A stretch of DNA of 64,000 bases from Megalonaias nervosa (GCA_016617855.1 JAECUM010001141.1:102360-166359); one strand, 5' to 3'; counted from the first letter of the stretch, positions 36,683-45,985 are shown. Notes: generated from the letters alone by a model not told the origin. Translations and numbers: made by a program.

Positions 36683-37099
36683 CTAATCGTTTCTAGAAGA
36701 GTGACGATAAAAATAAGTCACTAAATGTTCTAAAGGATATCCAAGACTGCGATGATAAAGAAAATACACACAATATTGTCCACACACCATGGAATCTGTG
36801 CCTTGTAATTTCACATTATTGTATCGTGTCGTCTGGGCATTTCTTCTCATAAAGTCGATCATATCGTCTTCCAAAGGGGGTAATCTATACGAATCAAAAT
36901 ACTCCACACAATCCTCTTGAGGAAAGTAGACGGCAACCCAGTGAGTTCCTGGGAGATGACCGTCGTCCGTGTTGATGACATAAGCTTGATGGTCTTGAGG
37001 TTTGCGATGAGGTAGTTCATCCTTAGCGCACACGACAGGATTCCAAGAAGCAGTATACGAATTATTGTTCAAAAGGTAATAAAGTTCCCAGGTATCCAT
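36683..37099 (-). CDS. Adenain-like cysteine protease (maturation protease)
   Basis: 138 codons, ATG to stop, uninterrupted. The catalytic layout of the C5/C48-type viral protease is visible: histidine in GTHWVAVYF (about residue 53), acidic residue in EYFDSYR (about 68), and glutamine and cysteine in QGTDSMVCGQYCVYFL (about 103-112). Such proteases mature capsid precursors in adenoviruses and Polintons. Length is shorter than adenovirus protease but usual for this group. It begins 18 bp after the preceding gene. It is absent from copy B because that copy ends earlier. This is the best preserved enzyme gene of the pair. Confidence 0.8.
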   Translation of the reverse strand: MDTWELYYLLNNNSYTASWNPVVCAKDELPHRKPQDHQAYVINTDDGHLPGTHWVAVYFPQEDCVEYFDSYRLPPLEDDMIDFMRRNAQTTRYNNVKLQGTDSMVCGQYCVYFLYHRSLGYPLEHLVTYFYRHSSRND

Positions 37100-37117
37100 T
37101 TTTTTAAAAATTTTGTT

Positions 37118-37610
37118 TCACAGGTAATGATAAGTCATCAATTCAATTCTGACTTTTTGTTTGAAACGCTCTGTCAAGTAGCCGTTTCTTCGCCTTGTCT
37201 CCCACCTCTGGGCTAAGAGAGCTTCGATGCAATAGATCTCTAGAGTAGTCAATGGAGGGCAGGAATGATCATGCAAGCCTTTATACCACTCATGCAACAC
37301 TGCTTCTTCCGAGATGAGACTCCAAGCTTCGTCCAGATACTCGTCTAATTTTTCTTCTTGACTCATCATCAAACATTTATCGTGTTGAATCGTTTTGACA
37401 TCCATAGCAATCTCTCTTACTCAATTCCGTAATTTTATCCGCGAGGTGTTTAGCAAAACAGGATACTAAATGTTGTTCTTGTTCTGGCCATCTGGACTTG
37501 ACTACTACCTCATCCTCTTTGTCTTGGTCTTGGGGTTCTGTTTTCACGCTATCCTCCCATTCCATTTCCAAAGATTCTCTACCCTTCAGTGAGGGATAGG
37601 AGTCTTCCAT
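37118..37610 (-). pseudogene. Cysteine-motif virion gene, one frameshift
   Basis: Two overlapping frames, 37377-37610 and 37118-37405, form one gene. The first is acidic at its N-terminus and reaches LADKITELSKRDCYGCQND. The second continues from a histidine/cysteine segment (QHDKCLMMSQEEK). The frame changes near 37385-37400. The CYGC...H..C arrangement resembles a metal-binding motif recurrent in Polinton and adomavirus-type genomes; its role is unknown. It starts 5 bp after the major capsid stop, which suggests co-expression with capsid and protease. Confidence 0.55.
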
Positions 37611-37615
37611 TGCTT

Positions 37616-38934
37616 CTAGTAATCTAGAATGACTTCTCTCAAACTGTTGATTTCGATGGTATTGTCGAATTCGGCATACAAGATGACGTTGACCGTCTCG
37701 GTGAGAGCTTCTGCAAACTGAAGTTCCACAAGCAGTTGACCAGATTTTATAGCGTGGAAATGTCCCTCGTCGCTGCCTTGGTCTGGAGTGAAATCAGAGG
37801 CCCACAAAGTGTAACCTCCTACATATTTTCGTACGAAATACCGTGACTGGTGTTGGTTCCTAGTTGTCCGGTAGCTTCGTACAGGGACAAGTACGATCTC
37901 AAGTAATTCTTCTGGGCAAAGTTAGGTTCCAAGGGTCTGGTACACAAGGTCTTGCCATCGCGACTGACTTCGATCTTGGACACTCTGTAGTGCTTAAACT
38001 GGAAAGGATTTTGATCGTAGGCTCCGTTGAGGGCTGCATTACTGATGATGCCAACGATTAAACGTTTGGGTAACTGTCCTTGGAACAGATGATCTTCGAT
38101 CTTGGATCGGAGTCCAGCAGCAATGGTGAACGTTTTCACTTCTACACGTCGTATCGGATACTTGGCGGTCGATCTGCTCAATGTGTGACTGATGTCGTTT
38201 TCCGCTTTAGGTAACACTTCTACGCGGCGCACGTAAAGTCTGGCTTCTTGAATGATGGTTTTGTACTCATTTGTATGAGTCATCAAATGGAAAGAGACAC
38301 TGCTGCGATTGAGTCTCAGGCGAATATCCACGCCGGGCAGCAAATACTTGTCCTGCAACCAAATGTCCAAATGCAAACGATCCATCAGTTCCAAACTACG
38401 ACCTTGCAGGATTTTCTTTCGACGGTCGTTAAAACCCACATTGTGAGGATCGTCATATGCTGTCAGGCTTGTGTCGTAAAACGTGTCTTCACCTGCAGTG
38501 TCAGGTTTCCATAGCACACAAGCATCCAGATGAGTGTTCTTGGCCTCTTTTCCGTACGTCAAAAGATATTCTAGGTACACTCGGTAAGGGTAAGTATCCA
38601 TACTGCTGCTAACCAGTTTGTTATTCAAGTTCAAATCCACTTCGCTGAACAAGGAATGCATGAAAATGTTGACGGGAGCTACTCTGGCATCGGCACCCGG
38701 ATTGGTGTTGTCGGTTTTGATCACTTTGAGTTTCAGATACAAGTAACTGCTATTCAGATCGATGTAATCTTCGTGTTGTCCTTTCATTTCAAACTCGATG
38801 GGAGCTGAATCCGTCAAAGAGGGGACGGGATGAAATTCGACCCATTGGGATTCTTGCATCGTGATCATGGTGGGTGGCATGGCAAACAGATCCAGTTCCG
38901 ACTTGGAACAAGCCAAAGACTCTCGGTGCATCAT
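37616..38934 (-). pseudogene. Major capsid protein (double jelly-roll), one frameshift
   Basis: The frame 37819-38934 (371 codons) begins with a KSELDLFAMPP segment and a QWVEFHP stretch, the recognisable start of the Polinton major capsid family (known in databases as F54H12.2-like). The C-terminal part, including YAEFDNTIEIN, continues in another frame at 37616-37807. The break is a one-base change in an A-run near 37825. Total is about 436 codons, in the range of the short members of the family. Copy B keeps only a damaged N-terminal half (59833-60636). The neighbours are virion genes on both sides. Confidence 0.8.
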
Positions 38935-38961
38935 TTTCTCTGATTTAATAATGAAAAACGT

Positions 38962-39384
38962 CTAAGTCTCGGACGGTTTTTCTTTTCTCAGGTTTCTAGC
39001 TCTAGGGGTGTGAAGTCCTCTGAAGGGGTGTTTTCGTCGTCTTTTTCTGCCTTGTCCTTGCTGTGGTGTCAGGGAAGCAGGAATGCTTGACTCGGCATTG
39101 CCCAGGGCATTTATAGGAGTTTCTCGCCGGGCTAAAATATCTTTACCCGTTTGAAGCAAGACATTTTTGCCTGCTCTCAAGAAAGCTTCTTTGGGATTTT
39201 ATTTGTCAATGATGACATTTTGGAGATATTCTTTATCTTGCGTCAACGAGGCATCTTTCAAGGCGTGCAATCCCCATGTCACCATCGGTTTCAAAATGGG
39301 AGCCACTGTACGAAAGGCTGATTATTGCATATCACCTAAACAATGTCCTCGCTGTCGAGCGACTCCTTGGTACACAGGATACAT
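38962..39384 (-). pseudogene. Basic virion-associated protein upstream of capsid, two stops
   Basis: ATG at 39382-39384. The reading frame is interrupted by two TAA codons, at about 39325 and 39200. The last piece (38962-39180) is open: AGKNVLLQTGKDILARR, then a Gln/Lys/Arg-rich tail with QGQGRKRRRKHPFRG. Copy B has the N-terminal part open (59365-59634). The order, a VARQRG-type start, amphipathic middle and basic tail, fits a conserved Polinton protein next to the capsid gene, perhaps equivalent to an internal capsid cement or DNA-binding protein. Function not proven. Confidence 0.5.
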
Positions 39385-39473
39385 GACTGACAAAAGGTTA
39401 GAGTAATCGTTTTCGAAAATGGAGTTTCACTGTGACTTTCCCTTTGGTGAATGGAATATTTTGTCCCAGATCT

Positions 39474-39482
39474 CCTTTTATA
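39474..39482 (-). promoter_or_regulatory. TATA box overlapping the minor capsid stop codon
   Basis: TATAAAAGG on the minus strand. The TAA stop of the minor capsid frame is inside this motif (CTATAAAAGG). The identical arrangement is at 59277-59285 in copy B. The downstream ATG is about 90 bp away. Confidence 0.6.
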
Positions 39483-40307
39483 GTAATGTTGACAGTGTCG
39501 AAATAAGACTTACTGACGGGCAAATAGTGAGGATGTACAAATTCACGGTGAACGTGATAGGTGTTTCCACCTCCCTTTCAGCGTTCGTGGCAGAATCCAC
39601 GTTGAAAGGAATGACAACCAGTAACGGTACGGAGGTGTGTCCCACCACGTTGTACTCCGCCACATGGGAGTACACAAAAATCAAATTCAGTCCTTGGTTC
39701 ATTTCTACAGGAAATCTAAAATATTTCACAAATCCGAGTTACTGGTCAAGGCTGGTATTTCGATTGCAATCTTGATCAACTTGGGGTCTACACCCAAAAT
39801 GTCATACAATTCAGGACAAAATGTAATGGCCAATACTTTGTCCTCTGAAAATTTCATCATTAGGCGACGAGCTATTTTGTGGTAATCGATCGTGAAACTT
39901 TTTCTGGTTTTCTCCAAGACTTTACCAAACATGGCATACAACCTGTCAGCAATAGCGTTCACCAAATGTTGACCACTAAAATAATAGCCTGGGGGAATAT
40001 TCAACCGATAAGTGGTTCGTTTAGTTTTGGGGTCTTGTGATTTCATGGAGTCAGCTACACTGCTGCGTTCATCCAAGTGTTGTTGCTCTTGCTCGTCATG
40101 AACTTCCACCGTAAAAGTGTTTTGATTTTCAACGATGTTTTTGATTTGTGTAGGGTGAATCATTTCCACTAAAGCCACTTCCCAATGGGCTTCGTGTTCT
40201 AGTTGGATGGCCTGAGGTAATTTGGACGTGTAACAGCACAAAGTGTTATTGGGAAACACCTCCATGGAACTGTCACTGGGTAACGTTAAGTAAAATTGGT
40301 TGTTCAT
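39478..40307 (-). pseudogene. Minor capsid / penton-like protein, frameshifted
   Basis: Frames 39726-40307 and 39478-39729 together match the intact 276-codon gene of copy B (58450-59280). The N-terminus (MNNQFYLTLPSDSSMEVFPN) is the recognisable start of the Polinton minor capsid family. The main frameshift is near 39728. A second pair of compensating one-base changes lies at about 39535-39590, altering roughly 18 residues. The ATG overlaps the stop of the preceding gene by 4 nt (ATGA), in both copies. Confidence 0.75.
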
Positions 40308-40711
40308 AATTCCAGAGTTCTAATGCCCGAGGAATCACTGGAAGTCAGAGGAGTGTCTAAAAGAGGATGGTTAGGGTGACTGTTGGAAGGGGGACTAACG
40401 TTGGACGCAGGACTCCCTTTGTTGTTGTTCCCGTTAGAGGAATATTTCAGGGACGGATTGGGAAGAAGGTAACCAATGCAACTGCTAAGTAAAATGGTCC
40501 ACAATTGTTTGTATCCTTGTTGCTAACTCAAACTGGCAATGGCAGCACCGATGACACAATACACCACAAAGATTTGGCAGAAAAAGACGATTTCCGTTTT
40601 AGGTACACGTTCTCCACACCACACCCACAAGGGTTGCTTTTGTAGATCTTGCAGAGAAGAACTAGGGGAAGGAGTGGTCATTGCGGCAGCTGAGGTTGTG
40701 TTGAAGGGCAT
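40304..40711 (-). pseudogene. Two-transmembrane protein before minor capsid, one stop
   Basis: ATG at 40709-40711 (MPFNTTSAAAM). It has a Ser/Pro-rich N-terminus, then a hydrophobic segment (IVFFCQIFVVYCVIGAAIA). A TAG at about 40525 separates that from LWTILLSSCIGYLLPNPSL and a Ser/Asn/Pro-rich tail ending RTLEL. Copy B reads through the TAG position. The terminal TGA overlaps the minor capsid ATG. It may be a membrane or virion-membrane interaction protein. I do not recognise a named family, although similar two-TM ORFs occur beside penton genes in Polintons. Confidence 0.5.
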
Positions 40712-41825
40712 GATGGTCACTTCTTTTATAGTCGATGAGTTGCGAAGCGTCGATCCAAGAGTCGAAACTGGGGGGATATCCTTTCCAACGTGCTTTGACT
40801 TCTTTGACACGTTGTTTTCCCACTTTACGAGTTCTTTGATCGAGAATGCTTTCGATCTCGTACACGTCGTCTTATTTTTTGGTCACACATTGTAACTCGG
40901 GCAAGTAAAACGCTCCTTTGAACACTTCCCCGTTCATGTCTTCCAATTTATACACTGGAGGATGAGGGCCACGCACACGTTCGGTGACACGAAACAATTC
41001 GGTGGTCCATTTGGGTAAGTAACCTTTGTCTAAAGTGCGTTTGGTTTTGCCAATGCACACCCGATCTCCTGCTGCCAACACTCCACCTTTCTTGGGGACA
41101 GTCACTGTCGGGGACGTACCAAACAAGCGCTCGAAGACGGTCACTTCGTTGTCGGGAGTCACTTTTGGGGGGGCACGTCCGATGCTCCGATGGTAAGATT
41201 GGTTGTACGATTGGAGGAGGTGTGGCAAGACATCGATGTACTTGAGAGTGTGTTGATGCGTAAAATATTTCCACATGCGTTCTTTCAAGGTGCGCTGAAA
41301 ACGTTCTACAATGCTGGCTTTGGTTTCGGGATTCTCGGTGGTGGAAAAATGTATGTCACGTTTCTTCAAATCTTTTTGGAAAGCTTGGTTCAGAAATTCG
41401 GTGCCTTTGTCAGTTTGCCATCGAAGAAGGTGACGTCCGCTTTGTTTCAACACCAGTTTGAGGGCTTGCACTAACTCACTGCTCGATTTGGAAGTCAATG
41501 GTACGACCCAAGCAAATGTGGAAAAGACGTCGATGACACAAAACAAATATTTATAACCACTATTGTAGGTAGCCAAATGAGAGACATCGGCTAAATTGGC
41601 TTGCCATTGATGATCGATGCCCTCCACTCGGGTGCGACTTCTGGAAAATTTTCGTCGAATGGGCTTGTGTAAGGTGTACGTGGCTTATTCTTGTAACCAG
41701 CGTTGCACTTGAGGTAAATGAACACTTTTCAGTCGAGTTTTGGCAGCACGATACAATTTCTGAACTCCTCCGTAACCTGCAGGATGGGATGGATCGTAGT
41801 AAATGCTGGCTGTCGCCTTCTCCAT
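40662..41825 (-). pseudogene. Polinton integrase (rve) with chromodomain, two premature stops
   Basis: ATG at 41823-41825. The N-terminal part has SIYYDPSHPAGYGGVQKLY. A TAA at 41685-41687 interrupts it. The core, open at 40872-41627, shows the three acidic catalytic positions: D in LADVSH, D in WQTDKGTEF, E in SIVERFQRTL. An SH3-like segment follows. A second TAA at 40872-40874 separates a C-terminal chromodomain (40662-40865: VYEIESILDQR...ARWKGYPPSFDSWI). Known Polinton integrases are retrovirus-like and act on the element ends. Copy B lacks the catalytic glutamate. Confidence 0.85.
40723..40730 (-). promoter_or_regulatory. TATA box inside the integrase 3' end
   Basis: TATAAAAG on the minus strand, embedded in the last chromodomain codons. 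It is only 12 bp from the first ATG of the two-TM gene, so transcription would more likely start at or after that ATG. The in-frame ATG at 40679-40681 or the minor capsid ATG would then be used. Copy B has the same box at 58030-58038. Confidence 0.5.
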
Positions 41826-41838
41826 TTTTAATAAGTGA

Positions 41839-42507
41839 TTAACTTTTCGCTGATGCTACTCTGAATGGGACGAGGGTGTGGTTTAGAAACGACTTTACGT
41901 GTACGATGTGCCAAGGGAGTAGAAGTCGAAGATAGTGGTGTTGGTGTTGGTGGCGGTAATGGAAAGACTTTGGTCTTCTCAATTCTGATTTCCCTTCTTT
42001 CTTTTTCACTTCTGTCGAAGGTGGAGTGGACATCATCTTTTTAACCCAAGCTTTAAGTTCTTCTCGTTTGGGTGTAGGGGATGGGGTCAACAAGGACGCT
42101 TCAATCTTACTAGGGATGGGAGCTGCTGACGGTGTTTGAAAGACTTCTCTTGCCTCTTCTTCCTCAGGCAACCGTGGGGCTGCATCTGTCTTGACCTCTA
42201 GAGGTGGTAGTGGTGGTGTTGGTGAACTTTTCATCAAGGCCTTAAAATCTTTCAGAGTGGGTAGAGCTGTTTCGTCGAAAGCTTTCTGGTGAAAGAGTTG
42301 CAGTCGTTGAACCATTTGACCGTACCTTTGAGATTTTTCCGTTTCTGACAGATCGCTGCGATCCATCAATGATTGTAATTCGTGTTGTAACTGGGACATC
42401 TCGGTCAAATGAGGAATGGGAAGTAAATGCGGGGTTCGTTGCGCGTGCCAACGATGGTATTCCACCCATTGTTGGTATGGGACTAAAATCAGTTTTCGTC
42501 CTTCCAT
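41839..42507 (-). CDS. Proline-rich protein upstream of integrase
   Basis: ATG at 42505-42507, 222 codons. The N-terminal 80 residues are helical with a KLILVPYQQWVEYHRW start and a SDLSETEKSQRYGQMVQRL helix; the rest is Pro/Thr/Ser-rich with basic patches. Compared with copy B the last 50 residues are in a different frame (change near 41980), so the C-terminus is altered. Proteins with an LVPY start just before integrase recur in Polintons; function is unknown. Confidence 0.55.
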   Translation of the reverse strand: MEGRKLILVPYQQWVEYHRWHAQRTPHLLPIPHLTEMSQLQHELQSLMDRSDLSETEKSQRYGQMVQRLQLFHQKAFDETALPTLKDFKALMKSSPTPPLPPLEVKTDAAPRLPEEEEAREVFQTPSAAPIPSKIEASLLTPSPTPKREELKAWVKKMMSTPPSTEVKKKEGKSELRRPKSFHYRHQHQHHYLRLLLPWHIVHVKSFLNHTLVPFRVASAKS

Positions 42508-42551
42508 CGGATTTCAAGGATCGCAGCTGAGATCGTTTGACTCCAAAGATT

Positions 42552-42560
42552 CCTTTTATC
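42552..42560 (-). promoter_or_regulatory. TATA-like box of the proline-rich gene
   Basis: GATAAAAGG on the minus strand, 45 bp before the ATG; a second GATAAAAAGG lies at 42569-42578. Both are kept in copy B. Confidence 0.5.
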
Positions 42561-42579
42561 TTCTTGGACCTTTTTATCT

Positions 42580-43008
42580 TCATAATCCCAGGATATTTCC
42601 CATCGTTCCCAATAGTCCATTCAGCAAGGGACCTCCTATTGTTCCCATTACTCCTTTCAGCAACATGGGCAAAAAGGGCAAAATTACTCCGCGTTGCACC
42701 AACATCTTTTTCTTTTGACCAGTGGGTATTTTCTTTTGGACCATTTGGCGAAGAACGTGTCGATGTTTGGCTAAGCATTCTTTCTGGTGTTTAGACAAAG
42801 GTATTGTGCCTTTCAAGACATTCAGACAACATTCGCAAACGGTATTGATGACGTCTGTAGAGGCAGTTTGAATGAGTTTTTTTCGCATGGGTGGAGGAGC
42901 TTTGGACAGGACGGACAACATATCCCTGTGTTTGGCTAAACGAGGTGGCAGTCCTTTCCTTTTCTTTCCTTTGGGGGTAGAAGAGGAATGTCTATTTTGG
43001 GGTGACAT
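42580..43008 (-). CDS. Basic core-like protein with hydrophobic glycine-rich C-terminus
   Basis: ATG at 43006-43008, 142 codons and open. It has a Lys/Arg-rich start (TPKGKKRKGLPPRLAKHRDM), a middle with CECCLNVLKG and H.KEC that could bind metal, then KKKMLVQRGVILPFLPMLL and a Gly/Leu-rich end. A basic domain plus RG(G)-hydrophobic tail is typical of small DNA-condensing or capsid-lining proteins in adintovirus/Polinton genomes. Copy B has a broken version (55921-56226) fused after the neighbouring small gene. Confidence 0.55.
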   Translation of the reverse strand: MSPQNRHSSSTPKGKKRKGLPPRLAKHRDMLSVLSKAPPPMRKKLIQTASTDVINTVCECCLNVLKGTIPLSKHQKECLAKHRHVLRQMVQKKIPTGQKKKMLVQRGVILPFLPMLLKGVMGTIGGPLLNGLLGTMGNILGL

Positions 43009-43079
43009 CTTTCTCTGTTGGTTCGTTGGTTCCGTGACACAGCAAAAAATACACTAACGTCGATGACTTGTCACACGGT

Positions 43080-43087
43080 CTTTTATC
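43080..43087 (-). promoter_or_regulatory. TATA-like box of the core-like gene
   Basis: GATAAAAG on the minus strand, about 72 bp before the ATG at 43008. Confidence 0.4.
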
Positions 43088-43099
43088 CTCTTTTGGGGA

Positions 43100-43324
43100 C
43101 TATCGCTTCGTCATAAAGGTGACGATGTGTTTTCCAAAATCGCCAAAGAATCCTCCTCTTTGGTGGCTCCTCTTTTTGTTTGGACGAGTGTGTCTTTTCT
43201 GGAGGTGATGACTATGTTTGACTAAGTGTCTTTTTGGATGACATGACTGCCTTTTTCTTTGTCCTTTTCCTTTCTGGACAGAAGAACGACGATGGTGACG
43301 GTGTGCACTTCTTGGTGGGGCCAT
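43100..43324 (-). CDS. Small His/Arg/Lys-rich protein
   Basis: ATG at 43322-43324, 74 codons and open. Nearly half of the residues are basic (AHRHHRRSS...KGKGQRKRQ) and it ends in RGGFFGDFGKHIVTF. The end motif matches the RG(G)-hydrophobic pattern of the next gene, so both may be DNA-associated virion peptides. In copy B the first 30 codons are joined directly to the following gene by a deletion. A decayed TATA-like stretch (GTATTTAAAAAA) lies about 55 bp upstream; copy B has a proper TATAAAAAAG there. Confidence 0.5.
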   Translation of the reverse strand: MAPPRSAHRHHRRSSVQKGKGQRKRQSCHPKRHLVKHSHHLQKRHTRPNKKRSHQRGGFFGDFGKHIVTFMTKR

Positions 43325-43377
43325 TTATGGGTGTTCAGGATCACAACAACACTAAACCTTTCGTTTGCCTGAGGGTT

Positions 43378-44112
43378 TTTTTTAAATACTGGAACGCGTC
43401 GCCACTGATTGTCTTTACGTCGTATCAACTTGATGACAGTCATCACACGTCTTGGAGGAGTTCGCAACGGACTAAATTGGGACAGTTCTTGCTTGGACAA
43501 ATCCAGTAAACTCTATAACACACATGTTCTCTTTTGGACTTTGATTTTGCGGCCAGGTACTTTGTGAGCAGCGGCCACTGCCGCTAAAGAGGAGGAGGGT
43601 GTCACCGCTAGAGGAGAAGTTTTTGGAGACGCTCCCTTGCGGGTAGAAGCTGTTTTCTGTGGACTTTTCTTTTTCTTTTTCTGAGGCTGTGACCTGGTCT
43701 TGACACGGTTGCTCTTTTTCGTTTTCTTCTGGGTACGTTTGCGCGTGGCTTTTTTCTTGGGGACTACATTGGGAGCATTAGGATCCCATTTTAAAAGGGA
43801 AGGAACGAGGACACCTCCTAGAGAACCGCTTCCTCCAGGTTTCAAAATGATTTGCTTTTTGGTTTGAGTGTCAGTGCGAGGATCGGCTAGCTGCGTCAAG
43901 GCGACTTTGTTTCTCTCCAAAAAAAGTTTGGTTTGATGTGGATTCTGAATGATGCCTTGCAGTAATTGACGTGCTGTCACCGTAAACCATCGTAAGACTT
44001 CTTTGAGACTAGCTTCTAAGACACGAGCACGTATTTGTGGAATTTTTTCGCGACTGATACCGTACAAGGCACGAATCAGTTTGATGGGAAGCTGAGACTG
44101 AATGGACATCAT
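43378..44112 (-). pseudogene. Lysine-rich core-like protein, one in-frame TAG
   Basis: The first ATGs are at 44110-44112 and 44107-44109; the longer frame to 44139 starts at TTG. The first 100 residues are folded-looking, with RALYGISREKIPQIRARVLEA and KPGGSGSLGG. A Lys/Arg/Gln-rich tail (KKATRKRTQKKTKKS...) follows. A TAG at 43513-43515 separates a C-terminal extension in the same frame (KLIRRKDNQWRRVPV), where copy B has a sense codon. The composition suggests a DNA-binding virion core protein. It follows the ATPase directly; copy B has two damaged copies. Confidence 0.55.
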
Positions 44113-44185
44113 ACTGACGATGTGTGAGACAGACCCCAAGTGACCGAGGGTATTATAGATGATTTTTTGGTGATTGTGGTTGTGA

Positions 44186-44914
44186 TTAAGTCGACGACGG
44201 GGACGTGTACACGACAGGCCCTCCGTCTTGGCACCAGTGGTGAAACAGATGGGTACGAAATCGCAAATAATCGGGAGTGGTGGGTTTTAAATCCACGAGT
44301 AAATAAGCGTGTGGGTTTTGAGTGGCATCGTCGTACGCATTTGTCAGCCAAGGCGTTCCTAACTGTTTGGCTAAGACTTGCACTTGCCATTTATCTCTAG
44401 GGCTTTTAAACAACACCACGTAACGAGCATTGAGACTGATGGTACGATGGGCTTTACTTTGTTGGAAAAAATTTTAAGTGATGTAAATGACACTGGCATT
44501 ACGATGATGCCTTTTGCGCGTAAACCACAGGTTAAATTCTTCTTCGTCTTCTCCTAAGATGTCGTCAAAAATAACCAAATGAGTTTGACTAGGGTCAGAC
44601 ACGATCCCGTCGTCTTCGCCAGGAATGCCTTCCACAAAGACGATGGAATCGCATTGACTTTCTCGCAGAAGGCTGTACGCCGATTGCCACTCTTTGTAAC
44701 ACCACACGATTCGCTGATGTGGACGATCGATCAAGTGATGTTTATGTTCGATCAAACGTTTGACAAATTCGGTTGTGCCTGAACCGCTCGGTCCAGCAAT
44801 GAGCATGTTAAAGGGATGGCGAAGAAACAAGGCCTCCCAACTAGTCCGATCTACGTGTTCGTCGATGACTTTGAAACTGGAGGAAGAGGGAGCAGAGACA
44901 GTAGAGGTAGCCAT
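44186..44914 (-). pseudogene. Packaging ATPase (FtsK/HerA type), one premature stop, Walker A lysine lost
   Basis: ATG at 44912-44914 (MATSTVSAPSS) is preferred over the longer frame because a TATA box lies 52 bp upstream. Walker A reads GPSGSGTT: the catalytic lysine position is threonine, whereas a duplicate in copy B has lysine. Walker B is LVIFDDIL. A TAA at 44474-44476 interrupts the frame after VIYIT; the C-terminal 95 residues continue in the same frame to 44186. The same stop occurs at the same place in one of the two copies in B. The family packages DNA into double-jelly-roll capsids. Confidence 0.8.
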
Positions 44915-44966
44915 AGTAGTAGTGAAATGAATGTCACTTTTGACAGGGAGACAGACAAGACAAGAG

Positions 44967-44974
44967 TTTTTATA
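44967..44974 (-). promoter_or_regulatory. TATA box of the packaging ATPase
   Basis: TATAAAAA on the minus strand, 52 bp before the chosen ATG, and lying at the end of the preceding membrane-protein frame. Confidence 0.6.
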
Positions 44975-45002
44975 CTTTTTTAGGACACGTTTATTGTCAT
45001 CT

Positions 45003-45302
45003 TTAAAAGTGAACAACACGAAAGACAAAAATACATAAAAGCCAAGTAGCTAAGTGCATGAATAAAAGACACATCAAAACGATCATAGTGGAATATAAAC
45101 AAGTCTCTGTACAACATTTGTGGTAATCAAGAGGTGGAATTGTAGGGACAGTGTGTAATGTTATTAGAGTCTCTACACTCCTTTGCACAGTCACACAAGA
45201 GTCCTCCCGGAATGGCCTTTCGGGGATGTCGATAACGGTTCTGTATTGAGGAGAGTGGTTTTCCTCGATCACGACTTCTTCTTCTGGCACTGTCACTAAC
45301 AC
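45003..45302 (-). CDS. Small protein with C-terminal transmembrane segment
   Basis: The frame is 99 codons from a GTG; copy B has ATG at the same place (52907), so the start codon is changed here. Acidic start (LVTVPEEEVVIEE), then a hydrophobic stretch from STMIVLMCLLF to LCIFVF near the C-terminus, with flanking cysteines. It looks like a single-pass tail-anchored membrane protein. It lies between the polymerase and ATPase slots. Not recognised. Confidence 0.4.
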   Translation of the reverse strand: MLVTVPEEEVVIEENHSPQYRTVIDIPERPFREDSCVTVQRSVETLITLHTVPTIPPLDYHKCCTETCLYSTMIVLMCLLFMHLATWLLCIFVFRVVHF

Positions 45303-45340
45303 TGGTTTAAAAGTTACTTTTCACTGAACGTTTTTTTTTC

Positions 45341-45592
45341 TTAGGATGACAAATCTTGGGCATGGTGTGCCATTTCTTTTGTCCAAGCCTCAAAGCCCCA
45401 ACTTTTCCAGTCACGTACATCTTTCCAGTGAGGGTGCAAGTCACAGGCTACACAGACGTCGTCGTACACATCTTCATTACCTAAAAGTTGACGAATGTTG
45501 TTTTCCCGTAGAGGATGAGAAGCATCAAGATGAAAGCACAAAGCTTTTAACAGAGCGAGTCTCCCGTGTACATTAAAAGGGACCACTTTCAT
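45341..45592 (-). CDS. Unrecognised small protein found only in copy A
   Basis: The first ATG is at 45590-45592 (the frame extends upstream to a GTG at 45628). 83 codons, Trp- and His-rich (HPHWKDVRDWKSWGFEAW), two cysteines in VCVACDLH. It has no counterpart in copy B, where the polymerase gene runs almost directly into the membrane-protein gene. It may be an accessory gene, or sequence brought in by the rearrangement that removed the polymerase. No function is suggested. Confidence 0.4.
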   Translation of the reverse strand: MKVVPFNVHGRLALLKALCFHLDASHPLRENNIRQLLGNEDVYDDVCVACDLHPHWKDVRDWKSWGFEAWTKEMAHHAQDLSS

Positions 45593-45680
45593 GTTTTGGG
45601 TGGTATGTACTGTTTGTAAATAGTCCACAAGGAATCGGCTGGTAAACTAAATCCCAGAAATCAAGTCACTTAAACACACA

Positions 45681-45902
45681 CTACACGGCTCGAATGTGGT
45701 AGTACTTTTCAGGGATTACTGGTGGTGATGGACTTTGACTTGGTGTAGACTCTCTGGGCCTAGATTCTGGCTCATTCATCTCATCTTCAAAATCGCTGGC
45801 ATGAATTTGAGCCAAGACTTCAGCTACTGTGCGAGGCGATAAATCAGGTTTCTGCCTCTTACTTTCTTCTCCTTTCTTTTGGAAATGTTGCGATCGTTTC
45901 AT
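45681..45902 (-). pseudogene. DNA polymerase B, N-terminal stub
   Basis: 73 codons from ATG at 45900-45902, nearly identical to the first 71 codons of the copy B polymerase (48828 onward), then a stop where the two sequences part company after EKYYHIR. More than 3.9 kb of polymerase present in B is missing. The N-terminus is basic, then Ser/Pro-rich. Confidence 0.8.
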
Positions 45903-45950
45903 CTTGACTGCAAAAAGTCAAATGACTACATTTGAAACGCCATGGACCCC

Positions 45951-45985
45951 TATATATCCATGTCAGGCTCAGTGTATATATAAAG
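45951..45985. promoter_or_regulatory. Divergent promoter between polymerase and zinc-knuckle genes
   Basis: Two TATA boxes back to back: TATATA at 45951-45956 read leftward, 49 bp before the polymerase ATG, and TATATATAAAG at 45975-45985 read rightward, 53 bp before the zinc-knuckle ATG. Copy B preserves the pair at about 48743-48782. Confidence 0.65.

Noticed and set aside
37118..45302. TAA codons interrupting several copy A genes, suggesting a reassigned stop codon
   Set aside because: TAG and TGA stops and frameshifts are also present, especially in copy B, and host-like genes use normal stops. Ordinary decay explains it.
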